Shown here: piece after piece, positions 29,341 through 40,070 of the stretch | Layout of the letters: each line of letters begins with the position of its first letter | Numbering within the stretch: position 1 is the stretch's first letter | NCBI GenBank assembly: GCA_020310875.1 | Contig: CM035412.1 | Coordinates: 136,998,261-137,062,260, forward strand | Source of the DNA: Ceratopteris richardii | Taxonomy: Eukaryota; Streptophyta; Polypodiopsida; Polypodiales; Pteridaceae | DNA length: 64,000 nt | Direction of reading: 5' to 3' | Notes under the pieces: generated by a model | Database searches by the model: none | Told to the model about the DNA's origin: nothing | What the model saw: only the letters and a program-made list of their open reading frames with translations | Translations under genes and position numbers: made by a program

Positions 29341-30640
29341 GCTAACATAGGATCGAAATCTTCATGGATGCACGAGGACACACATTTGTGGATGTGTAAA
29401 GTTGCAGTGGATGAAGAGAAAAGATTAAACACTAGAAATTGATGCTAAAGAGAACCCTAGATCTATTCAAGTCCCAGCCTATGCACCTATGGCATTTCTA
29501 GATGAAGAATTCGAACCCCATGTTGGTCATAAATCCTAGCCACGATGGACATATCTATCAATGAGGAGCGATGGACACCCCATTGTGATGAAGATGGCCA
29601 TGACATCTCGATCTTCACCATATAACCACTTAATCTAGTGGACTCATATGATCAACTAATAAAAGAGATCAATCAACTACACCATCGACAACCCTCTACA
29701 AGCACTTAGGTTCCACAAGATATTTTGATTGGTGAAGACTCACAAGAGGTAGTAGCTTTATAGAAGAAAATCGAAGAATTACAAGACAAGTTGTTGCAAT
29801 ACGAGAGGCCACCATTGCCACAAGAGGTACTTGATGTGGAAGAGTTAGTAGAGATCCATGTAGAAGAAACTTTTGAAGAATCTTATGAACCCCAACCGAT
29901 GCGAGGAGGACTTGTCACTTAGGAATGCAAAGAAATGTATGAGGCACCCACACCATAGTGGCTTAAGCAAGTATAAGGGATTGGATGTACCTATGATGAC
30001 CATGTGATCATACAAATTCAGTCAATGGCCAATCTTGAAGAAATGGTGCTTGAGTTAGAGTATTTTCAAAACATGTCTCACTAATGCCTTATCACAACAT
30101 CCAAATTGCAATATGTGCCCTAATTCATGCCATTAGCTAATTACAATGCAGAGATAAAGCGAGTGATAGGCAAAAGACCAAATTTTCCCGCTCAATTCCA
30201 AGTTGGCGATGTTCCAAAAAGAGCTCAATGGGGTAACATATTTCAACCAAATTGGCATCACAATTTGTTAGAAACCTATCTAGAGATGATGCAAACATGG
30301 TCCACTTAACCACTACATATCATGTACAATCCATGTTATGGACCAATACTGAGATGATGACCATGGCTAGCTTTTGCAGTCAAAGTCAGGAACAATCCTG
30401 AGTGCTCTAATTGTTTGAATTATCCTTACTCTGCTCAACCTCATGGACCTCCTATAGTGACATACATATTGTCGACAATTTGCCATTGGACTCCAAGATT
30501 GAAGAATATGCTCGATGTAGCCACTAAAATGTGTATGAAGATCTTTGAATTGATGACTTTGGTTTTCAAGATATTTAGGCGACTCAAAGCTCCATATATC
30601 TTGGATCAGGTTTCAATGAAGGGAAATTAGATTTGGTTTA
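29341..30640 (+). pseudogene. Element G post-protease region, unknown
   Basis: Where B has RT, G has none that I can find. Frames read acidic linker text (QYERPPLPQEVLDVEEL), then the open piece 30127-30309 with FPAQFQVGDVPKRAQWGNIF and HHNLLETYLEMM. A probable continuation at 30415-30630 contains YPYSAQPHGPPIVTYI. These parts read as real protein but I recognise no family. Stops occur about every 100-150 bases outside the open pieces. Confidence 0.5.
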
Positions 30641-31258
30641 TGATATGAGCACCACACCCTCTATAAATACTATATATGATTGGCACAGTCACATAAAATA
30701 CTTATCGGCCTATTACAAATAAACCTTCAAAGAAATGTTCTCCACTAGATTTTGGAAATATCATTCGGAGATATTCATATCAATGCCCACTCATCTACTA
30801 CACCTCTTTGTTGTCGAGCAAGCCCTGCACGCCGAGCAATTATGAGGGCCATATCTAGATGTCCCAAGCCCTCACCTTATGATTGATCTAGTGATCTTTT
30901 AAGAACAATAGCCACACTCATCCATCCATGCGTTATAAATGCCCTCAAGAGAGGTTAGGTAGAGGATTTCATCATGTTATTTATGTCTAAGGAAAGAGTC
31001 CCATAAGATGAGAGAAACTATAGATAAATAAATGGAAAGTTAAGAATTATGGTCATAAAGTCAACAAATTATAAGTATAGATAGAAACTTTTGTTACAAC
31101 AATAATTTATGGAGAATTGATATGAAGGCCCCTCATGTTTACTTACATATAAACTAGCTTATAGTAGATGGAGAAGCTAGCGAAAATACATATCTTGTAA
31201 TATAATTTGTTGACATAAGTGAAGTTTTGTTGGAAAGAGCATGAGAAATTTGATTTTT
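30641..31258 (+). other. Element G, non-coding or unassigned tail
   Basis: No convincing ORF or domain. A CTATAAATAC word at 30650-30659 could be a TATA box of an LTR, but I cannot find a second copy in the window. The CAGAG target duplication of copia E follows at 31259-31263. Confidence 0.4.
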
Positions 31259-31263
31259 CAGAG

Positions 31264-31494
31264 TGTTGGAGTTAGACGTCTTCGGAAGCATGCGAACAGC
31301 ACAAGGAAGAAGAAGAAGCTTGGAGCACAACACACAATACAGAAATGTATTACTAGAGAATGTACAAAGATAAGTAGCCCATTAGGGCAATAGGCGTATA
31401 TACAAGCCGGGGGAAAAAAACCTCCTAAAGAGGGAAAAAAGTGCCTCGGCGGTCCTAGTGTGTTCACACACATCACTACCTAAATATATCAACA
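31264..31494 (-). repeat. 3' LTR of copia E
   Basis: 231 bp, TGTTGGAGTT ... ATATATCAACA, pairing with 37041-37271. Same family as the LTRs at 54417 and 55362. Confidence 0.93.
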
Positions 31495-31509
31495 AATCCC
31501 CCTTGGGAG
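31495..31509 (-). other. Polypurine tract of copia E
   Basis: CTCCCAAGGGGGATT on the minus strand, abutting the 3' LTR. Confidence 0.8.
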
Positions 31510-31568
31510 TGATGCGATGAACAAGGAGTTGGCACTCATGTATAAGGAAGTGCCAAGCTATGTGGAAA

Positions 31569-32042
31569 TCACTCCACAAAAGGAAGTAAGCCCAAAGCTT
31601 TGCGAAAACCTTCAAACTTCTCCCTAGGCAGAGCCTTCGTGAAAAGGTCTGCAATGTTCTCCTGCGTGGGCACATATGCCAAGCTGATCTCCCCAGCAGA
31701 GAACCTCTCCCTCACATAGTGATAATGCACCTCAATGTGCTTAGTGCGAGCATGGAACACACAGTTCTTCGCAACTGGCAATGCGCTCTGACTGTCGGTG
31801 AAGATGGTGGTGGCAGAAGACTGACCAACACCCAAATTAGCCATCAGGCGTCTGAGCCACACACACTCAACAGTCGTTGTGAAAGCTGCCCTATACTCAG
31901 CCTCACAACTCGAAGTGGCCACAGTAGGCTGCTTCTTGCTCAACCAAGATATACATGAGCTACCAAGCATGAAGCAAAATCCACTAGTGGACACACGAGT
32001 GTCATAGCAACCAACCCAATCTGAGTCAAAAAAAGCATGCAA
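31569..32042 (-). CDS. Copia E RNase H
   Basis: A 157-codon open piece with the copia RNase H landmarks: DSDWVGCYDTRVSTSGFCF (catalytic Asp), SWLSKKQPTVATSSCEAEYR (catalytic Glu), FTDSQSAL (Asp), TKHIEVHYHYVRER, and ENIADLFTKALPREKF, ending at a natural stop after LGLLPFVE. It removes the RNA template strand. The frame breaks just upstream at 32043-32054. Confidence 0.9.
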   Translation of the reverse strand: MHAFFDSDWVGCYDTRVSTSGFCFMLGSSCISWLSKKQPTVATSSCEAEYRAAFTTTVECVWLRRLMANLGVGQSSATTIFTDSQSALPVAKNCVFHARTKHIEVHYHYVRERFSAGEISLAYVPTQENIADLFTKALPREKFEGFRKALGLLPFVE

Positions 32043-32054
32043 ATCTGGCCGTAG

Positions 32055-32819
32055 TTATCCCCCCTTGGGATAAAACAACCCAAGTAGCCGAGTACCACTC
32101 AAGTAGCGTAAGATGCACTTAACCGCCTTCCAATGCGTGACTCCTGGGCAATGCATAAACCTGCTCATCTGTGAGACAGCAAACTGAATATCTGGCCGAG
32201 TAATGCATAAATAAATCAAGCATCCAATAGCCTGCTGATAGAGAACAGCATCAAATGCATCTCCAGCATCATGAAGACTCAATCGTAAACCTATCTCCAT
32301 AGGACTGGCAATAGGCTTATAGTCTTCAAGGCCAAAACGCTACAATAATGTGTCAATATATTTCATTTGACACAAAGCCATTCCACTATCAACTTGCATA
32401 AACTGAATGCCCAAATAGTGATGCAAATGCCCCAAATTAGACATCTCAAATGAGGCATGCAAATCAACCTTGAAATCAGCAATATGCTTCTCAATAGGAC
32501 CAGTGAGCAGCATGTCGTCAACATAGACAACAATGATCAGAAGCACATCATTAGCACGCTTAACATATAAGGTGCTTTCAGTTGGACTGTTCTCAAAACC
32601 ATGTGCAACCAGATAGGCATGTATCTTCTCATACCAAGCACGTGGTGCTTGCTTTAAACCATATAATGCCTTCTTTAACCTGCACACCTGGTTTTCATGC
32701 CCTTTCTGCACAAAGCCCGGGGCTGAAAAACATACACTTCTTCATTGTTGTTTTAATGTCCAACTGATGTACATTCCAACCATGATGGGTTGCAAGTGCA
32801 CAAATGCTCCGAATAGTAG
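32055..32819 (-). pseudogene. Copia E RT palm and thumb, broken
   Basis: Open pieces 32340-32711 and 32055-32300 carry [20 protein letters not shown], the catalytic VVYVDDMLLTG, FEMSNLGHLHHYLGIQFMQV and CLIYLCITRPDIQFAVSQMS. Compared with D (56800-56900), E lacks about 20 bases at 32735-32745, removing part of the AFLNGDLHEEV block and shifting the frame. Confidence 0.87.
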
Positions 32820-33122
32820 TCATAGGCATGTAGGTGCAAAGGTCTCATCAAAATCAATGCCTCTTTCCTGCGTATAACCCTTTGCAGCAAGCCTAGCCTT
32901 ATACCTGTCAACTGTACCTGGTCCATCAGGTTTCCACTTCAGCTTGTATACCCACTTAGTGCCAATGGCCTTCTTGCCAGGAGGCAAGTCACATAAAGAC
33001 CATGTACCATTCTTCATTATACCATCATATTCAGATTGCATAGCAGCAATCCAATTTTCTGAATTATGTGCTTCATCAAAAGAAACAGGCTCATTCTCAT
33101 CACAGAGACTAGACGCAGCCAT
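32820..33122 (-). pseudogene. Copia E RT N-terminal part
   Basis: A 100-codon open piece: NSENWIAAMQSEYDGIMKNG, TWSLCDLPPGKKAIGTKWVY, YKARLAAKGYTQERGIDFDE, TFAPTC, the standard copia RT start. It ends where the frame shifts, and on its upstream side is cut by the inserted LTR at 33124. Confidence 0.88.
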
Positions 33123-33123
33123 A

Positions 33124-34035
33124 TGTTAAACGCTGTATTCTAACTGTCAGAAGTGCGTTTAAACAATTATTGGGTTCTTGGGAGTGGAAGGGGTCTGTAA
33201 AGACAGAGGCCCTATACTTGTTTCCCAAAATGACTTCACACCACAATATACCAACATTCAATACTTCTATCACGAATTGGTATACCCTTTTGAATCTTTA
33301 CAATTCGTCATTCAAACTCTTCCAAGGTCGCCGAACACACTGTAGCAGCCGATTAGTATCGTGATACAGAGTTACCTCAGACCCTTTTTTCGAATACACC
33401 TTTCAGTAACATTAGGAATAAGAGCAGTAGTTCAACCTTCCCCGAACAGTGCTCATTAGTCAAACTCAACCGAAGACACAAAAGGACTCAACAGTTACAG
33501 ACACACAGTGCTGAAGGTTTAGTACACCACATAGGACGGCTCTTACCGTAGCTTACTCTTTGCAATATGAACATAGACCTCAATACTGAAGACAACACAA
33601 TACAAACCCGAATACCAGAAGCGCTACCACAGCTGCACAGACTTCGCCACACACTTGCAGAACATTCCAAGAAAAAGGACAACACGATACGCGAACTAAC
33701 ACAACAATCCCAATAGAGACTCGCAAACAACTTACTCAGACAACAGTCCAACGATCTACTGGATGTAAATGAAACCCACAACCGCAACAGAGATCGATAG
33801 ACAACAAACACGGATACGCACAATATACTCAGAGTACTCGGGAATTAGAGAAACAACGCTACAGCAACGCTCAGAAAATCACCCAGACGGACAGTCTGGT
33901 GATTCCACAAATCGTCATCTGCGTGTCTCTTTTCATTGGGTTTATATAAAAGATTACAACTGTCAGTGTAACAACTTTTTGCGCGTGCGAAACAAGATTC
34001 GGTTATACAGTTGCCAATCCGGCGGCCGACTAACA
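33124..34035. mobile_element. Probable solo LTR inserted in copia E
   Basis: 912 bp bounded by TGTTA and TAACA and flanked by CATA on both sides (33120-33123, 34036-34039). The intact sequence in D (57228 region) reads gccatagcatag, so the insertion and its short duplication are clear. No coding domain inside. A TATATAAAAG word at 33943-33952 on the plus strand could be its TATA box. No second copy occurs in the window. Alternatives are an unclassified MITE-like element or a 5-bp duplication with one changed base. Confidence 0.75.
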
Positions 34036-36432
34036 CATAGCATAGCAATCTGATGCAAAGGAGGCACTATGAGAGCCTGAACGAGTACGATATGACAAAG
34101 GTGCATCTAGTTTGCTGTCACGCAAAGTTTGCACCACCCATTTTGGCATAGTTTTTGCCTGCTCAATATCAGCTCTCTCATCAACAAGTGCATCATGTAA
34201 ATCTGCATCAGAAATGGAATGATCTACATCATCATATGAAACCTGCAAAGGCTGAGAAGTTGCCTCATTAGGACCAGCACTAGACTGTCCACTTGTAAAA
34301 AGAGGCATCAAAGTATCATACATGTCTTTGGAGCTAACATATGACTCCTTAGTACATGAAAGCAATGGTTGAATAGCATCTTCCACAAAGACAACATCAC
34401 GGCTAACCAGAATGCGTTTAGTCTGTGGATGATACAGACGATAGCCTTTACTTTCAGAACTGTACCCAACAAAAATACATTTTACTGCCTTATCATCCAA
34501 TTTTCTGCGATGTTGTTCAGGCACAAATGCATGTGCCAAACAACCAAAAACATGTAGATGAGCAACACATGGCTTGCGGTCATGCCAAGCGTCATATGGA
34601 GTAATAGACTGCAGCACTTTAGTGGGACACATGTTCAGTACATATGTTGCACACATGACAGCCTCAAGCCAGAAACTATGTGGTAAAGCCTGACTTTTGA
34701 CCATGCACCTCGCCATCTCCATGAGTGACTTGTTCTTTCGTTCAGCAACTCCATTCTGTTGAGGTGTATACGGCACTGTACACTGGTGTTTTATCCCACG
34801 TTCAGCCAGAAATGCATTAAAGTCAGAAGACATATATTCCCCCCCCAAATCAGAACGGAGGGTGCCCATTTTACATGCTGAAATATTTTCAGCCAAAACC
34901 AAAAACTGTTTAAAGCACATGAACACTTCGGACTTTGCTTTGAGTGGATATACCCATGCATGCCTGGAAAAATCATCAATGAAAGTCACGAAGTAAAGGT
35001 AATTTCTAAAAGAGGGTGTCTGCATAGGACCACAGACATCACTATGTACAAGCTGCAATTTCTGTGTAGCCCGAACTGAACCATCTTTTGGAAAGGAGGA
35101 ACGCTGCATTTTGCCCAAAATACAGACTTCACAAACATGTTTTCCAGGTGCCTCAAGTTTGGGCAAAGAGGACACCATATCAGATTTCTGTAGGCGTAGC
35201 AAACTAGCAAAATTCAGATGACCAAAGCGCGCATGCCAAAGCTTTGCATCTGACATAGCCTGAGAATCATGAACTGCACATGCCAAATCATTCACAGATC
35301 TTTCATAGTCTATGAGCTTATACAGCCCACGACATGAAATGCCAGAAGCAATAATAACATCGCCATTTGACAGATCATGAACTGTACATCTGTCATCAAC
35401 AAATTTCACAACCAAGCCAATCTTGGCTAATGCAGAAACTGATAACAGATTCTTCTTGATCCCTGGCACAAATAAAGCATCTGACAAGGTGAAAGAACTA
35501 CCATTAGCAGTAGTCAGAATGATCTTACCAACTCCCATAACAGGATAAGAGGAGTTGTTGGTGCATGTGACAGTATTCCCTGTAGGGGCAGGCTCGAGTG
35601 AAGAGAAGAAATTGCGCTGCGAGGTAATATGTTTGGTCGCCCCACTGTCAAAGTACTGGCAAACATCTGAGTCCACTGCAGACATGCACTGCTCATGAGA
35701 AGATGGGTCAAAATTGCAAACAATAGTAAACGCCCATTCTTCTTCCTGCACAAGATTAGCAGACTCTGTTTTTGGTGTAGAGGCTTCTGGAACAACCATT
35801 CTAGCCTCCTTTTTCTTTGCCTCTTTTGCAGCCAGTTTTGGACAGTTCTTCATGATATGATCATTCCCTTTATAGTACTTGCAAAACAATTTCTGCTTTT
35901 CTGATTTCTTCTCATCTTTATCCTGGTACTTCGAATGTGCAGCATTTGCAGATTTCTGCTTACTAGTAGAAGAGCTCCATTTTCCTTTGCCCTTCTGACT
36001 AGCCAGGAAAGCTTGATCTGCAACAGGCATAATGGACTTGTTCTGCCTGGATTGATCTTCCTGCAACAGAACAGAGACTAACTCCTCAAATGATAAGGCA
36101 TTCGGATTTCCTTTCATCATCAACCGAAGAGTAGAAGCAAAACTCTGATATGAATCAGGAAGACCATTCAGAACGGTCTGCACAAGTGAGCTATCTGGTA
36201 TAACCTCATCAGCAGAAATCAATTGTTCCTTCAAATCTTTGATCTTCGTTAGGAAACTGTCCATAGAATCACCTTCATTCATGTGCTCACTCTCCAACTG
36301 TTTTCGGAGGTAAGCAAGACGAGCCTCATTCCTAGCTTGGTACAATGTGGTAAGTGTATCCCAAGCATCCCTAGCTGTTCTGTAAGAGCGAATATGGGGA
36401 ATAATGGCACGTTTGACAGACAAAGCTATCAA
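34030..36432 (-). CDS. Copia E gag C-terminus, protease and integrase
   Basis: An 800-codon open frame, the longest in the window. Order: gag (TTLYQARNEARLAYLRKQLE, SYQSFASTLRLMMKGNPNAL); knuckle CKYYKGNDHIMKNC, lacking its second Cys; protease DSGATKHIT with VPGIKKNLLSVSALAKIG; GAG-preintegrase LWHARFGHLNFAS and CEVCILGKM. The integrase core follows with D in VHSDVCGPM, D in RSDLGGEYMSS and E in NGVAERKNKSL, then the C-terminal FGCLAHAFVPEQH and GYSSESKGYRLY. In RSDLGGEY the usual arginine after SD is Leu. The final 6 bases overlap the inserted solo LTR, which supplies the stop. Confidence 0.92.
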   Translation of the reverse strand: MIALSVKRAIIPHIRSYRTARDAWDTLTTLYQARNEARLAYLRKQLESEHMNEGDSMDSFLTKIKDLKEQLISADEVIPDSSLVQTVLNGLPDSYQSFASTLRLMMKGNPNALSFEELVSVLLQEDQSRQNKSIMPVADQAFLASQKGKGKWSSSTSKQKSANAAHSKYQDKDEKKSEKQKLFCKYYKGNDHIMKNCPKLAAKEAKKKEARMVVPEASTPKTESANLVQEEEWAFTIVCNFDPSSHEQCMSAVDSDVCQYFDSGATKHITSQRNFFSSLEPAPTGNTVTCTNNSSYPVMGVGKIILTTANGSSFTLSDALFVPGIKKNLLSVSALAKIGLVVKFVDDRCTVHDLSNGDVIIASGISCRGLYKLIDYERSVNDLACAVHDSQAMSDAKLWHARFGHLNFASLLRLQKSDMVSSLPKLEAPGKHVCEVCILGKMQRSSFPKDGSVRATQKLQLVHSDVCGPMQTPSFRNYLYFVTFIDDFSRHAWVYPLKAKSEVFMCFKQFLVLAENISACKMGTLRSDLGGEYMSSDFNAFLAERGIKHQCTVPYTPQQNGVAERKNKSLMEMARCMVKSQALPHSFWLEAVMCATYVLNMCPTKVLQSITPYDAWHDRKPCVAHLHVFGCLAHAFVPEQHRRKLDDKAVKCIFVGYSSESKGYRLYHPQTKRILVSRDVVFVEDAIQPLLSCTKESYVSSKDMYDTLMPLFTSGQSSAGPNEATSQPLQVSYDDVDHSISDADLHDALVDERADIEQAKTMPKWVVQTLRDSKLDAPLSYRTRSGSHSASFASDCYAMC

Positions 36433-36738
36433 TGCATGTGCCTGGGCATCTCTCGCATCCCAACGAATCTACTCTACAGTAGGTGCAGTAGAAACGGAAG
36501 CACGAACAGGAATGTGCACAATATCATCTTTGACACCATCTTCATCAGCTCAAACACCTATATTCGTAGTACCTGTTGTTACAGGTGTAACAGGACGTCT
36601 TTCAACACCCTGCACAATGTTCCACAATCCTTTTGCAACCAATACATGTCGCATCATATAAGCCCATAATGGGTAGTTGGTACCATCCAACTTATCCTCA
36701 ACAGCCAACATACGGAATACATCACTGCTTTCAGCCAT
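36433..36738 (-). pseudogene. Copia E gag N-terminus
   Basis: Starts MAESSDVFRMLAVEDKLDG at 36738, then YPLWAYMMRHVLVAKGLW, the conserved beginning of copia gag (UBN2-like). A TGA at about 36550 and a TAG near 36473 interrupt the frame before it becomes open again in the 34030-36432 ORF. The corresponding start in O is at 55003. The untranslated leader to the PBS is about 290 bases. Confidence 0.87.
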
Positions 36739-37024
36739 GGCCGGTGACTAAAATACCTTGATGCAGAAAATTGATTGTATCTCAAAAAGTTGAACGGAAC
36801 TGCCCAGACGAGTTCTACTAAACCTGTAGCAGAGTTCGAGACGCTTATACTGGCGAACAGAAACAGGTATATACCTTTGGCACAAAAAGACAAAATAGCC
36901 TGCACAAGCACTGCGATAGTGCATTCGGAGGCCGAAACAAGCCCTGAGTATGCTCACCAAAATTCGTACGATTCTAAGACTGCAAACGGAGGAGTGTCGA
37001 AGATGCCCTAGATGAAGCGACGAT

Positions 37025-37039
37025 GTGCTCTGATACCAA
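37025..37039 (-). other. Primer binding site of copia E, initiator-Met type
   Basis: TTGGTATCAGAGCAC on the minus strand, one base from the 5' LTR; exact iMet-type match over TGGTATCAGAGC. Confidence 0.9.
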
Positions 37040-37040
37040 T

Positions 37041-37271
37041 TGTTGGAGTTAGACATCTGCGGAAGCACACGAACAACACAAGGAAGAAGAAGAAGCTTGG
37101 AGCACAACACACAATACTGAAATGTATTACTAGAGAATGTACAAAGATAAGTAGCCCATTAGGGCAACAGGCGTATATACAAGCCGGGGGAAAAAAACCT
37201 CCTAAAGAGGGAAAAAAGTGCCCCAACGGTCCTAGTGTGTTCACACACATCACTACCTAAATATATCAACA
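37041..37271 (-). repeat. 5' LTR of copia E
   Basis: 231 bp, partner of 31264-31494; flanked on the right by CAGAG. Confidence 0.93.
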
Positions 37272-38548
37272 CAGAGCACGTCAATAATTTCAAAAATTCT
37301 AGTTTGGACCAATTCATTCAATTCCTATTGAATCAAATCATCAATGCAATGGTATAAGTGCATTCCAAGGTCTTATGTAATGCTAGTCATTACATTAGAT
37401 TTATGTGGGTTATTTTTCCAACCACAACATGCTATCAAAGATTTAGAAAAACAATATGAGAGAGAAAACCACCAACTTTTCATGGAGATAGAACATGAGT
37501 GGAGAAAGATGAATTTTACCTTTTATATTTAGAAACTTTGGTATCTTAATGTTAGTATATGACCAACGTTTACCTCCCATGATTGTTCTTTGTATTGCAT
37601 ACTTGTAAGGCCCTTGTTATGAGGAGAATCAAATTAATCATTGCATCATTTGTAGTGTTCCCATCTTATATATTAGATGAAGATTGCATTGGACCTGAAC
37701 ATTGATGCTTGATTGATGACTTAGGTAGACTTGGTACATTCCCAAGTGTGATCTATGTGATCTTTACATGTAACATAAGTTAAAGCTACTAGTGTTATAA
37801 CTTGCGTGTACGACTATGGATTAGGTGATTTTAAATTGTGAAGTCATTCTTACTTTTGATTGTTTTAAGATCTACAGGTGTAATCCTATCCCATTTTATG
37901 GCTCGTCAAGTTAATTGATCACTCATTTATGCACTAAAACTTGTGCATGAACCCGCATATAGGTGGTAGTCCATTATGTGGGTGGTGCTTGTCTATGTTG
38001 AGTTGTGCACATAAAATCACCTATGCAAAGCCACCTCTATCTATGCCTACCTCTCTCTATCACCTCTCACACAAACAACCTCTTCTTTGTATTCCTCTAT
38101 CTAGAGTTGTCTATGTCATCATGGAAGTTCTATTTTGCAACCATAGAGGTGGATCGTTTTTGTACTTGCAATTAGTAAGAAAAGAATCATTATTTTTCTA
38201 TTTGTTCTCAATTTTTCTGCTGCAATCACTTCTTTGGATGATTCTTTCCTTTGGATGATAAAACATTGATAATCTTCCAAGCTCTAAGAAATCTTAGGTA
38301 TGTTCTTGGTATTTGGAAAATCAAAATTTTCCTTTTTGGTATGCATTAGAATACAAAGCTTTTTAAGAAGACTTAACCTTCAATGAATAAAAATAGAGGT
38401 CATGATAAGCAAGATACTATCATCCAATAATGGCATCTATGCTTTGATCTTGTCTAGAATATTAGAAATCCTTTTATTCCTTACACGTGTTAGAAATATT
38501 TTTCCAATTATCTTTTGTTTGGTTTAAGCTAACTCTTGGGTTCTTCCG
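37272..38548. other. Right part of element G or its flank, unassigned
   Basis: The sequence continues from 31258 after removal of E. It is AT-rich with short ORFs only and no recognisable domain. A C/T-rich stretch (38030-38110) and other LTR-like composition suggest the 3' part or LTR of G, but no matching copy is present to prove it. It ends abruptly at copia fragment I. Confidence 0.4.
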
Positions 38549-40070
38549 ATCAAAATGGAGGATGCCCAACTTACATGATGATAAATTTTTAGCGGTAACC
38601 AAAAGTTGTTTCAAGCACATAAGCACTTCACACTTTGCTTTCAATAGATACACCCATTAATGCCTAGAGAAATCATCAATAAAATTCACAAAGTAAAGGT
38701 AGTTCCCAAAAGAAGGTGTCTTCATAGGACCATAGACATCACTATGAACAAGTTATAATTTGTGAGAAGCTTGAATTGAAGCATCTTTTCAAAAATTTGC
38801 CCAAAATACAACCTTCATTGACATTTTTACAAGGTGCCTCCACTTTGGGTGGAGAGGACATCATTTCAAAGTTCTATAGGCATAGCAAACTAGAAAAGTT
38901 CAGATGACCAAAGTGTGCATGCCAAATCTTTGCATTTGAGATAGCTTGAGAATCTTATTGAATCATTCATAAATTTCACATAGTCTATGAGCTAATACAA
39001 CCCACCACATAAATTGCAAGAAGAAATAATAACATTTCCATTTGAGAGTCCATGAACTGTACATTTTTCATCAGCAAATTTGATAACCAAGCCAATCTTG
39101 GCTAATGCTGAAATTGACAAAGAAATTCTCTTGATCCTTGGCACATACAAAGCATCTAAAAATGTGAAACAACTGCCATCAATAGTAGTGAGAATGATCT
39201 TATCAACTCCCATTATAGGATAATATAAGATAGTATTAGTTGTAAGGGTAGGATCAAGTAAATTAAAGAAACTACAATGAGATAATATGTTTAGTTGCCC
39301 CACTATCAAAGTATCAAACATTTGAGTCTACGACATACATACACTACTCATAGAAGATGGTTCATAGTTGCAACTAGTAGTAAATGCCCATTTTTCATTT
39401 TGAACAAGATTAGTAGATTGTTTTAGGTGTAGAGGTCTCTATAACAACCACCCCACCATGTTTCTTCTTTGCCTCTTTTACAACCACTTTAGGACAATTC
39501 TTTATGACATTATCATTTGCCTTATAGTATTCGCATAACTATTTTCTATTTTCTTCTCATCTTTTTCTTCTTTCTTTGATTGTGTAGCATAAGCATTACA
39601 TGATTTTTGCTTACTAGTAGATGAGCTCCTTTTTCGTTTGCCTTTTTCACTAGCTAAGAAAGCTTGTTCTACAAAACACATAATTGATCTGTTTTGCTTG
39701 GAATGACCTTCGTGCAACAAAACAAAGACTAATTCCTCAAATGTCAAGGCATTTGGATTTCCTTTCATCATCCAAGAGTAAAAGTAAAACTCTGATATGA
39801 ATATGGAAGAAAGTTAAGAATAGTCGACACTAGTGAACTATCTAGCAAGACTTCATTAGTAGAAATCAATTGCTCCTTCAAATCATTGATCCTTGTGAAA
39901 AAAATTGTTCATAGAATTTCTTTTATTCATTATGCTCACTCTCCAATAGTTTTCGGAGGTAAGCAATATGAGCCTCATTTCTTATTTTGTATAAAGTTGT
40001 ATGTGTATCCAAAGCATCCTTTCCTATCTTACAAGAGAGAATGTGAGGAATAATGGCATGTTTGACAATA
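38549..40070 (-). pseudogene. Copia fragment I (gag to integrase start)
   Basis: Minus-strand fragment of the E family, strongly diverged. Open pieces: 39502-39771 (MMKGNPNALTFEELVFVLLH, KKIENSYAN) is gag; 38992-39321 is protease (IMGVDKIILTTIDGSCF, ALYVPRIKR, SALAKIGLVIKFADEKC). The left end stops in the integrase start at gatcaaaatggagg, and no LTRs are attached. Many indels and stops. Confidence 0.83.

Larger units (their letters stand above)
26573..31263 (+). mobile_element. Gypsy element G remnant (gag-protease), left part
   Basis: Plus-strand gypsy remnant related to B and K, beginning abruptly in the gag core without an LTR or PBS. It runs through gag, knuckle region, linker and protease and then about 2 kb without RT or integrase. 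Copia E interrupts it at 31264; the remaining part starts at 37272. Frequent stops throughout. The lack of RT/RNase H/integrase before E suggests a non-autonomous or internally deleted element. Confidence 0.75.
31264..37271 (-). mobile_element. Copia element E, nearly complete
   Basis: A 6.0-kb Ty1/copia element on the minus strand with 231-bp LTRs at both ends, iMet-type PBS, PPT, and a perfect 5-bp target duplication CAGAG (31259-31263 and 37272-37276). Order on the minus strand: LTR, PBS, gag, protease, integrase, solo-LTR insertion, RT, RNase H, PPT, LTR. About ten differences between its 231-bp LTRs indicate moderate age. Stops in gag, a small deletion in RT and the inserted LTR inactivate it. 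It is the best reference copy for fragments D, F, I, J and O. Confidence 0.93.

Noticed and set aside
37272..38548. Host gene between element E and copia I
   Set aside because: Only short ORFs with no domain or splice pattern; more likely the other half of element G.
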